Assembly (NCBI RefSeq): GCF_040115645.1
Contig: NC_089568.1
Coordinates: forward strand, 1,240,001 to 1,304,000
Reading direction: 5' to 3'
Source of the DNA: Euwallacea fornicatus
Lineage: Eukaryota > Arthropoda > Insecta > Coleoptera > Curculionidae
Length of the DNA stretch: 64,000 bases
Both the position numbers and the translations under genes were made by a program. Below, one piece after another: positions 33,945-45,500 of this stretch (position 1 is its first letter; every line of letters begins with the position of its first letter). Under the pieces are notes generated by a model. It did not search any database, was not told where the DNA came from, and was given only the letters and a program-made list of their open reading frames with translations.

Positions 33945-36473
33945 ATCATGAGAACTTTTTCATCAGTAAACTGTCTAAGATAGAAGATCCCAATGAGCCG
34001 TAAATACCGTTCGCTTCTAAAAACTATATGAATGCTCGTCTATGATTGACACTAGATATACCGACAATTCGACTGTTACATTTTTACCGACTCCAGTCAA
34101 AACTATGATTAGCCTAAGAAAAAAAAATTAATTGGGTTTCTAGTCTTCCTATAAAATTAAAAAATGATTAATTACTTTTATATGCTATACAGTATAATAA
34201 ACAGGACAGTAAACCAATAACATAATTAGCAATTCGCAATTTTATTTCAATTCTCAATTAATAGTATTGAATTGGCCGCAGTTTTTATAGACCTAGATTT
34301 TGCCTTGTGTTTTTTATTTATTGTTGTTCCTGTGATGTGGATCACTTCGGTTATCTAATAATTCTCCTTCGCTATCATGAAACTCATTATTTTCAACATG
34401 CCAACATTTAATAACCATGCCGGTTGTATTGTTCAAAAACATAGGATGTTTTTTTCGTTTTGCAACTTCTGGGGCCTGGCGATAATTATAAAAATAAATT
34501 GAAACTAATTATAGCATAACATTGCTCTTTATATTTAGGTTTCTTATCAAGCAGTGTGGTTTTGAATTTTTCATTATCAAAACAAATGCTTTCTTTTCAG
34601 TATTCTCAACAAAATTCCTCAACCGCCATCCCGCAAACTTCAATCAACGACTGTCATATTTATGTTTCATTGTCACTAGCATAGCATTTGTTTTGACCGT
34701 GCTGAAATTGCGCAGTAGTTATAATTTATCGCAATTGCGCATTCATTCCATAATAGCGAAAATTGCACCAGTCACTTTGACTGGTTTGGGATATGCACCA
34801 ATGACCATTAAAAACTTTTTGATTTTGAACAAAAAAATTAAACCAACCGCCTGATGTTATTTAAAAAATAATAACAAAGTAGGAATTTGAAAGTAAAATT
34901 TAAAATCCAGCTATTAGGACTGGTGTGGTAAATCTAGTGTTAATGTCATTGTCTTACGTGTTCCAATCTCCCTTTTTTCTCTTCTACGACCAAAAATTAT
35001 GAGCAGTTTTCTATTGGGTGAAAGTTGTTGGTCTACAGATTTCTCCGAGGCTTATTACAACTGAGACCCTCAAATCGGAACTTTCAAGGACGTTTTTAAT
35101 GAATTATTGCCCAAAGCGATTTCTTCAATGCGAAATGAGGTACCATCTAATTCGATTTAATTGTTTCAGTTTTCTGTTCTATTCTATCTGATCGTTATTT
35201 TTCAAGTTATAGACTTCCCAAATACTGTTAAATCAATAGTTATCTCTCTTAACGGAGTTAGCGCAAAAAGTTATAAAAGACATTGGTAAAGAGAAGTGCT
35301 ATACATGAAAATTTATTACTACCTGGGAGAAATTAATGGAAGATATAGAATTATCCAGTTCGGATTGATTTTTCTGGTCCTGGAACTCCTGGCCGTTCTT
35401 TTTTTTCTGCTGACCAAATCTTTCTTGATTTTCGCCTTATTATTCCAAATTTTTTTTAGCGCCCTATCGTTATCCATGTAAACACAAAGTATATTATCAT
35501 TATCTCTGATTCTACAGGCTCCTTTGAAGAACTTCTTGAGAGCTGTTGCCTAGCACGGGGCTGCTTAGTTTTTCAGATAATTGCCAACTATTCACCACTG
35601 TTTTGAGCTCGTTCATTGGTTGTTCAAATGATTAAAGATCGAAATTTACGATGAGAGTTCGAGCCTAATTCTTGAAAAAATCTGGTTTATCTTCTATAAA
35701 AAAAAATCTGCTGTTATTCAGCTTTGAATATTTTTTAAGCCTTTGGCATTCCTCAAGGTTGTTTAAGGTTACGTTTATAATGAATGCATTTTTTGATGAA
35801 TCATCTTTATGATATATATGTTCAAAGGATGTACGTCAGAACGTTGTGGTTATAATAGTTGGATTATATGACGAATAACGTAGACTATTCAAATAGCTAC
35901 GATAAATTGATTGCGTACATTTGTCTTGGGAATATTAATTTACTATTCAAAACGGTTTCATTATTAGAAAATAGGACTAGTTGATTATTACTACTTTTTA
36001 TTAGATAGTAATTTACTTCAAATTTTATTAACGAGAAAATGTAGATCGTTATATTAGAATCAATTTTTTGCGTCAAGACAAGTAAGTGGAGAGTTCCATG
36101 CGTGATTTGAAGATTGAAGGATTCCATAAAACTTCGCGAATATTTCGCAGTCACGCCAGAAGGAGTCTTTGACATTCTAGAAGGAATTCTAGAGGATATT
36201 TGTAAGCGATCAAATTTTAGAAAATGCACATTACCAAACGAATTTTCTTGTTAATTTTTCCCATGACTTCCGTGATGTATCTCTGCACTGAAATTATTTG
36301 TTTTCCACATCCCACAAACATCTATGTTCATAGACAAGCGTTATAAGATTTTCGCTATTCATTTTGTTTTCATAGTTTTGATAAACAATTAAACAAATTT
36401 AAATAACGGTCGTGCGTATTTTGAAAAATTATTATTCACACGTTAAATAACCGCAAGTATTGTATTGTATGTA
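33945..36473. other. Intergenic, no gene recognised
   Basis: One 110-codon frame at 34522-34854 contains a hydrophobic stretch (LCFIVTSIAFVLTVL) followed by a basic segment. It has no domain I recognise and no splice partners. Lacking support, it is not called as a gene. Confidence 0.35.
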
Positions 36474-37709
36474 CTGGGTGGCCCAAATTCGAGGCGTATC
36501 ATTAGGGATCTTGAAAATGATAAGAGATACTGGGTCACCTAAATAGGGGCAAAGTTGCACAATTTAGTGCCCAAAAAATGCCACTTCGAACTTGAAGAAA
36601 TTCCGAATATTTCCGAAGATATCGAGAAAAACCTGAAATATTTCCATGTCATTTTTATTTTTTCGTTACTTTTTTTGAAAGAATGTTTCAAAACAAATGT
36701 CGCATCGTCCTTATCACTTTTTCATCTCTACAGGATTGCGTTGTAAAATTTTAAATCTTACGTTTTATCTTTGAACCACCATCATCAACTCAATTTTTTA
36801 AATTCGGACCTAGATTTTTTATCTTTTCTTTTATTACCCTCTAAGAGCAATTACGTATACTAACCATCAAAAAAAGTAATAAATATAATTAAAATATCCT
36901 CTTAAAAAGTGCACATGTCTATCACTCTCGCATGTATCGTTTTTAGCATAAGTTTGTCTTTGTTGTAGTTTCGCCTGCTCGCGTAATAAAAGCTTCCAAT
37001 CAATTTTAATATATGAAATAAATAATATAAGTAATTTTTTATAAAGTATAACAACTAGATAGGACTTATAAGGTAAAAAAATCTTATATCTGAACAAGCA
37101 CGTGGCTATAGGTTTACTTCGTTCTACTTTTTTAAAAATAAGTAAACAAATGACGAATTGTTTAATTGTGAAATTATCGATCTATCAGATTTATTCGGTG
37201 AATTATAAAGTTGATATTAATTATTAAAATAAAATAAGATGTTCTCATCACTTGAAAAGCGCGATACAATAAAAATGTATTACGGTTGTAACATAAATGC
37301 TCAATTATCTTCAGAGCGCTATTTGCAAGAACAAAAAACATTAAAAGTGGAATTAAAAATTATTTAAATTCGAGATTTAATTAAATAATTTAAAATATGA
37401 CGATAATTAAAAATTTTCCATTTTTAGTAAATTAATGCAAATCGATATGCTAAGAGTCCTCAAAAAAGTGGTAATAATAATGCGATACTTGTTTTCAAAC
37501 ATTTCTTTAAAAAGTCAAGAAAAAATAAAAATTATATGCAGAAAAAATCGAAATTTTCATATATTTCCGAAAGTATTCGGAATTTTTCTCGGTTCAAAGT
37601 GGCATTTTCTTGGGCACTGAGTTCTGCTACTTCGCATCAATTTAAGCCATCTCGTATCTCTTATAGTTTCAGATATTTACATAATATACGTCGAATTGGG
37701 ATCACCCTG
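36474..37709. mobile_element. 1.24-kb inverted-repeat element
   Basis: It is flanked by TA (36472-36473 and 37710-37711). Ends begin CTGGGTGGCCCAAATTCGAG on the left and finish AATTGGGATCACCCTG on the right. The inverted match extends about 200-220 bp inward; for example AAGAGATAC, AGTGCCCAA and AAATTCCGAATA all pair between 36520-36610 and 37540-37665. The roughly 800-bp centre is very AT-rich without transposase motifs, so the element is non-autonomous. Many neighbouring bases are also AT-rich, and nothing coding is interrupted. Confidence 0.82.
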
Positions 37710-37711
37710 TA

Positions 37712-40700
37712 TATTGATTGATTGCTTGTGCATGGTCGGATGCATTCATAAGAACGATGGTAAATCAGACAACGCGCCCGCTATAACCGTAGCCCAAAGT
37801 CATTGAGCCGCTAATTCTTCAATTCATCAGACTTCAATTCTTACTGAAATTGGAAAGTTCCTACTGATGGATTTTCGATGGGTTGGCCGTCCCAAATTAA
37901 TTTCGCAACAATTGGAAATCACGATTTATGTTCAATTACTTCTGTGTATGTCACAAGTTATTGAACAACATATAGCCGGCAACATTCAGTTAGTCATCTT
38001 GAAAAATGTTCGTGATTGTTGAGTGATATTTTCAACCTCACATGTCTACAGTGATTTCTGGCAATTGGAAATTAAATCATTTCCATAAATTTCCTAAAGC
38101 TATATTTTTGTACAGACTATAAACATACGTCATCACATGCATTCGTCACAAAATATACACGCCTACTATATCCTATTTTGCGTATTATATCTTTCTAAGT
38201 TAAATGTTAATTTTAATATACCTGACGAAGATGATTACCATTAAGTGTTCCATCACGTTTAGTCAAAGATACAGCCCCCGCTTTCCGGAAACATAACCCT
38301 TTTGTACAGACATTTTATTTATTTTTTTTCTTTATTAAGCGTAATGTTTTGCGTAAAGGCAGGGCTTGTATGTAGTATAACCATATACATAAACACGAAA
38401 CGATTTTGCCTTTTGTTATTTCTTTGTAACCTTGTGTAAATATTATTTTATTATAAATCTGTTGTAGGGTAATCAAAAATATTAATTTCTGTATTTTTGT
38501 GATATTCGTTGATAAATTTAATTAAAAAGCAAATAATAAATTTGTAAAGGGCTTGAGTTTGCGATGTGAAACTTGGGAATAATTGCAAACTTGAGCCCCT
38601 CTTCCTGCTTTACGAGCGTCACTGTCGATGTGGAATTTGCAAAATTCTCATTTGTAGCATAAAATTAATTAAATATAAGCCACTTAGCACATTTCGCATA
38701 AGGTACATATTAGGACAATAATTGTAAGCAAGCAAGAGGTCAGAATAAAAGCGAATCAAAATTCATTTTTAAGGTGTTTTTCTTGCTAACTAAGCGTTGG
38801 TCAGAACGCAGGACTTTTGACGAAGCTCAAACGTCCAATAATTGTACTGCCTTTATATTATGTTATTAAAAAATATTACTACAATTCAACTGAAATCAAT
38901 GATTCATAAGCCATTCTTTATTTTTGCAAGGTAGGATATCTTTTCGGGTCTTCGACACTTCGTTTTAAATAAATTTTTGCTCACATCTCCTAAGCACCAT
39001 CACATAAAACCTTATAAACCATAAGGAATGACTTTTGTCTAATAAATGTCTGATAAAGTATAATATTCATATTAACGTTAGTAAAATTGTGTAAAATACT
39101 GTTATAATCAAACTATAGGCAATCTTTTTTACACATTTTTAGAACATTATCAATGTTACTAGGTGCAAATCAAAATTTTAAAGGTGTCGCTTTAAATCAT
39201 CCTCTTCGATGTTCTAAATTTTACATGTTAAAGATATTGTAGTTCACCTAAATAAAAGACCAAAACTTGTACTGCCATTTTTATAATAGGTAATTCCTTT
39301 TGAATAGAATAAATATAAGAAATACTTGCTATTATATCAGAAATAATGTATTCATATCATACCTAAAGTACCCCTTTATTTACCCCCGATACCTTAGGTA
39401 ATACTTATGTTTCTATGTTTATTATTCATTTGTATATTTTAAAATCATTATTGTACAGACAAAAAGAACCTCCTTGTATTTAACATGTTATGGCTAGTCC
39501 TAGCGCCTTCATTTATAGGTATATAGAACTTTTAATAATTTAATATAAAATACATTTTTGATTTTAAAAAATTAGTATTTTCTTGCAAACCCAGTAGTTT
39601 CTTTTTGATCTATACCTATGTTTATTCTAATTTTATCAAGTTGTTAGTGTTGGCGTTTTACCGAAAAACGCTTAATGTAAACGAGACCCCGACCAATGTT
39701 AAAACAAAAATATTCCAAAACTCAAAAATTTTATGTACCAGAAAAATCACCATTACCTAATTAAAATGGGCAATAGTAAGACGGGTATCAAATTTAACTA
39801 TTTTAACCAATCAAGAAGGGTCAACGCGAAAGAACCAGCAGACTTGCAGTTAATAAGATTTTTAGCATTTATGGGATTGAAAATATTTAAAACAAAATAG
39901 TACATGCGCCTTTGCCCACGGCTCTGTAAGAATATAGCGCTAAAGCTTATTAATCCCTACCGTTCAACAAATGCTATCGTGTGTAGTAAATCACTTCATC
40001 ATTTACGTGGCAGTTGTAAAATACCAATAGACTTAATGAGCTAGGCATTCGACCCAATAAATTGTGTTTAAACAAGTGGAGTCTTAGAGCCTCTGACGTC
40101 AGCATCCACAAAAGCCCTTGGAAAATCAAGAAAAGTTTATGTAATTGTGGCCTCTTTATGCACGTATATTGGACGTGAAAAGGTAAACAAAGGAAGTTTA
40201 TTATTATATTTAGATGTAAAAAGCGCTTTGGAAATGTGAAATAAAAATGTCAGGCCATTTTTTTCAAATGCGATTTTGGATTTTTCAAAATTAGAATTTG
40301 AAAATGCTTTTTATTCTTAATTCCCTGCTAATTAGTTTCAAATCGTATTATAATTTTATTATTACGCATTGTGCTATAATTTAAATTTTTAAGATTTCGA
40401 TTTGTATTTGTGAAATATTTCCAAACTTATACCGTAAGCTCACATATTTCTAATTATTTTTTCATTTTCATAGAGAGTGATTTATTACAAACTCTGTTAT
40501 ATTACGTTTGAATGTTTGCATTTTGTATTTGTTTGATACCTACTTTGTCCAATTAACAACCATTTTTCCGATTCTTGTAAATCACAGACATTATAGTTCC
40601 AATCCACGCATATTGGGATCTATGCCAGTTTTTTAACTATATTTTTAACCACAAGCAATCAAAACGCCCATAAAATATCTAATATAAACACTACAACTTT

Positions 40701-41286
40701 TCACGAAAAAAAAGACAAATAACCTTCATTGAATCGTTTAGCTGATAAAATTTACAACAAAAAATTTTCGAACTTCAATAAAACGCAGTTTATTAAGCGA
40801 AAGTGGTAGAACCTTGGCAATGGTTCGGCTTCATTCATATTTACTATCTTAGACGCCCCTACCAACAAACGAAACGCAACAGAACCTGGTCGTACCATAC
40901 TAAAGGTTAACGTTCTGAGGTAGCTGTTTATGTGTCTTCAACGAGATGGATGAGAAATATGTATTTTGGGTAAGTCGAGAAAGTTTCCTCATTATAGTAA
41001 TTAGCAAACCAACTCTGAATTTTTTTTCGCACTTTTGAAACCCTGTAAGTACCAGAAAAAGTGTTTTTCAAAAGTTAGGTACCCACTATTGTACCATTTG
41101 CAGCGTACCTTTAACAATGTGGCACCATCTTACAGCCGGTGGATTAAACTCCACTACAGAGGCCAAGTTTCAAGTGATGGTACCACGTTATATTATATAC
41201 GAGGAGACATCGAAACGTTTGCACTGAATCAGAACTGATATTCTCGTGTAGTATTTTAATTTTTTTCAAACACGAGACCCATTATA
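37712..41286. other. Long AT-rich intergenic stretch, no gene
   Basis: About 3.6 kb with no domain-bearing reading frame and no element ends that I could pair. The only frame listed (41035-41238, 67 codons) is unrecognised. Confidence 0.45.
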
Positions 41287-42309
41287 CAGGGTCTTTCAGG
41301 AAGAACGGGTCATAAGTTGAGGGTGGATAGATCGTATAAAATATAATTAAATGCGGCCAGAATTAGGGCCCAGCCTGACTTTTCTTCGAAATATCGGCAC
41401 TTTCGTAAATTTCTTTGAAAACTCGCTTTTTAAAAAATCTAAACCTGCTATTTTTTCACTTTCTACCCCTCAGTATCTATTTTTCCCACCGAAAATCCGA
41501 ACTTAGAACCTGAAATGGACCCTTCAACTGAGAACATGAAGCAGACCCTAAGTCGGAACCTGAACCCTGAACTCGAACAGGACCCCACCGACACGACTAC
41601 ATTTTAAAAATCTATATTAAATTTCCTATAAAAAGGATCATTTTCGTTGGCAAATGCGTTATTTCGAATTCAACATAGAAGTCTAGAGAATAGGCAAACC
41701 TCAAACTCTATATGTCGTGCTATCACTCCTCAATGGCAGCTCAAACAATGAACTCCCCAACTCCCTCTTTGGAGACTTCAGCAAATTTATCTTATTTAAT
41801 ACACTTTTTAACGGCATTTCCACCTTTATGTTTTCTGTTTGTTGTTTTTCACTGTTTCACGAGGTATTTAAAGCAAATTTTTGAATCTTAAAAGTGGGTA
41901 TATCGTTCGAAAGAACGTTAAATAGGGCAACTTTGACGAAATCCCCAAAGATATAGTGGGGAGATTCATTGCTTGAGCTATATACTAAGAAATAAGGGGT
42001 TTGAGATTTCCTATTCTTTAGGGGTCTACGTTGGGTTCAAAAGGGCACATTTATCAACAAAAATTATCCTATTTTTTGGGAAATTTAATGTGGAGCTTTA
42101 AAATGTAATCGCATTTGTGTGTTTTTTAAGTGGTAAGATGTAGAGACATATTTAGATAAAAAAGGCAGGTTTTCAAAGAAATGTACTAAAACGTCTATAT
42201 TGATCTCGAAAATGAATCAGGCTGGAGCCGTAGTCATAGTTGAATTTAACTACACTTTAGAGGGCCAATCCACCCTCAACCTGTGGTGCTTTCTTCCTAA
42301 AACACCCTA
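41287..42309. mobile_element. 1.02-kb inverted-repeat element
   Basis: The left end CAGGGTCTTTCAGGAAGAAC (41287, after TA) and the right end TTCTTCCTAAAACACCCTA (near 42291-42309) are imperfect inverted copies. The match continues inward for about 170 bp through GAGGGTGGAT / ATCCACCCTC, GCCTGAC / ATCAGGC and TTTCTTTGAAAA / TTTTCAAAGAAA. The centre near 41490-41590 has a run of loosely repeated GAACC(T)GAA and GACCC units that translates to a Pro/Glu/Asn-rich peptide in one frame, but it is interrupted. The element ends about 200 bp before the GalNAc-T start codon. Confidence 0.8.
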
Positions 42310-42516
42310 TATACTAAGAACAATGTGACATTTACTTTCTCCTATAATTCAGCGTTAAATTAACATATTATTACAAACAGAGGATTTAATTATTGTGGAG
42401 GTCAGAGGTGAAAAATAAATTTATATTATCAATTATGATTTCGCGGAAACATCATATTGTTTAAGTCTAAACATGTTGCGCTTAACTTAACAGAAACAAT
42501 GCTTGTTTGCAGTAAA

Positions 42517-45500
42517 ATGTTAGCCGGACCCCTGCGAAAATGTAAAAGGATTTGGCCTGCAGTTCTGTTCTTCCTGTCCGCAATTATCACGCTAGTATGG
42601 ATAATTTTTTCTAGGACAACTCAAATACACCCAAAGCACATTTTCAGGTAAGTTTTTCGTGAATATTATTTTCAATTTTTGAAAACATGTTGCTAGGGAA
42701 AACAACCAGGAGGAGTACGTAGACAAGCATGGCATTAAGGTGGTTATAGGCCATTACGTCGGCAACCCTGTGGGGAACATCCCCAATGCATCCTATAACA
42801 TGATTAACGTCAATCACTTCAACCCGCAGCCCAATGCTGGGAAAAATGGCAATCCTGTGATCATAGACCCTAAAGATGTGTTGGAGATGCAACAGCTCTT
42901 CCAGATAAACCGATTTAATTTGCTCGCAAGTGATCGAATTCCTTTGAATCGATCTTTGCCGGACTACAGAAGAAAAAAGTAGGTACTAACATTAACATTG
43001 TATTTAACATGGTTAGGAAGCATCTGAAGTATACAGGGTGGCTTTTAAAACTGTAAATGTCTTGAAAATTATGCTAGTAATAGGAAAATCTAAAAACACG
43101 TCTGCTATATTATTATGGGGGACATGATTTAGAATATGATGAACTCACTATCTTCTACCAAATGCATCCCAGCCACCCCAAGTCGTTCGTTTTAGTAGCG
43201 CGGGCATGGTTCCGGTCTATGAGCTCTTGCTCATAGATTTTACTGGTGTCTTCATCTAGGCGTCTTCACCTAGGCGTAGAATTAAATAGTTTTCAATCAG
43301 GAATAAGTAACAGAACTGATAATAAATTCAAAATTTTATAGTAATGAAATCAAAGCGTATGAGTTATTAATTATTTTTTATAATAGGTGTTCGTTATTTT
43401 CCATGGAATCATACAAACAATTTTCACGTTCTCGACACACGTTGACAAAAGTTTCCTTAAAAGTTGCAAAACACTCAATATTATTTCGTTATCTTAACTC
43501 TTAATTTTTTTTTCGTTGATTTTGAACGCTACGGATGTCAAGTACTCCTTACAAAAATAAATTCAAAGGTGTCAGATCGGGAGACTTAGAGGTCCATTCT
43601 ATCGCTTTTGCCTTTCCAATTCATCTTGCGGGGTAATTACTATCCAATTACTGCCTAATAGGTAAAACAAAATGTGGCGGTGCACCACCCTGTTGAAATC
43701 TTTGTAAATTTTCCTCCTGTTGTAGTCTCTAGCTCATGGATTATCAAAGGTTTCACAACATTTTCTAAAAGATCACGGCAGACTTCACTATTCAAATTAC
43801 TGTCAATAAATGAAGGTCTTATGATAATGTTTCGGTCCAAACGTTCAGTTTTTGTGGATATTGAGTACTTCCTTGTCTCGTAACATGAAGATTTGAATTA
43901 TTCCAGATTCTACAGTTGTGCTTGTTGAGAATACCATTCAAGTAAAATATGCACTTATCACTGAAGCAAACCTTTAGCAGTAGTTGGGGCTGGTTAGTTA
44001 TTAAAACATGCATCACCTAATAATATTCGATTCGTCGATTTGGATCATCTGCGTTAAATTCTTGAAGTTGAATTTTGTTTGGATGATTTTTTTTCTTATT
44101 CTAAAGCTATTCGAACGGATGCTGTTGATAGTCCAGTTCAAGTAGATGCCTGACGGGTAGACAATGGTCGATTTTCGGCAAATTATCAGAGAACTTCGGT
44201 TTGAGGAAGCTCATCTAATATCATAGATTGATTTCGTTTCTTGTTGACCACAGAATTGGTTTCTTCAAACTTTCGTATCGATTTTCCAAAAATCTATCCA
44301 TATCAATGTTTGCTCCAGGACATCGCTGACGAAATGCTTTTGAGATTCGTAAAAAACAACTTTGTTCTGTTTCACAAATAAAAACGATTTTAACCCGTTC
44401 AGCAATTGAACAATTCATGGTTCGATTGAAAATTTGCGAAAAGAAGCGGTAGGGACTAGTCACTTCGTCACATCCTCCATTACCTACAATCATCATATTA
44501 TCGTACACGTGTTTCTGGACGTTTCTATTGTCGGCATAATTTTTCATTTATACTTAAAAAAAACCTATCCTATATAATAAAATTTTAGGTGCATTTCCAA
44601 ATTCGACGACTACCTCACCTATCCAAAGACCACAGTTATCATAGTGTTCCACAATGAGGCTTGGTCAACTCTGCTGCGAACCGTTTGGAGTGTTATTAAT
44701 AGGTCACCGAAAGAACTGTTACAGGAAATCATCCTGGTAGACGATGCCAGTGAAAGAGGTTCAACGACTTCTCGCTCTTAAATATCAAAACTAAAATATT
44801 CGTTTGTATTTCCACAATTCCAGACTTCCTAAAACAACCCCTAGAAAACTACATCGCAACCCTGCCAGTAGATATTCGACTATTGAGAAGCAAACAACGT
44901 ATAGGGTTGATCAAAGCGCGTCTGAAGGGGGCTAAAGTTGCTTCTGGTCAAGTTTTAACTTTCTTAGATGCGCATTGTGAGTGTACTAAGGGCTGGTTGG
45001 AGGCCCTTTTATCTGTGATAAAAAACGACAGGAAAACAGTAGTTTGTCCTGTGATTGATATCATCAACGATGATTCGTTTGCTTATGTCAAGAGTTTTGA
45101 ACTTCACTGGGGCGCTTTCAACTGGAATTTGCAATTCAGGTTTGAGGGTTTGCAGCTGATAAATGGAAAATTAATTGACAAATTTTCGGCAATTTTCAGG
45201 TGGTACACCTTGGGCGGTAAACAGATGTCGCAGAGAAAATTGGATGTGACGAAACCATTTCCCTCACCTACCATGGCTGGAGGTTTGTTTGCTATTGAGA
45301 AAAATTACTTTTTTGAGATTGGAGCCTACGATGAAGATATGAATATTTGGGGAGGAGAGAATTTGGAAATGTCTTTCAGGTACGAACAGAGTCAAGACTT
45401 GTACAGACCCTGTAATTATTATTGTCAAAATAATTGGGGGCCGTTATTGGATCCCTGTCTTCTGGCAGTTGCCCAATAACAGATATTGTAAGATCTAATA

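Noticed and set aside
34522..34854. 110-codon plus-strand frame with one hydrophobic segment
   Set aside because: Could be a small membrane protein, but the composition follows the AT-rich background and no exon or poly(A) context supports it.
42457..42516. Upstream in-frame extension of the GalNAc-T first exon (from TTG or ATG 42499)
   Set aside because: A CAG acceptor at 42510-42512 just before ATG 42517 fits the family's short cytoplasmic tail better; ATG 42499 remains a weaker alternative.
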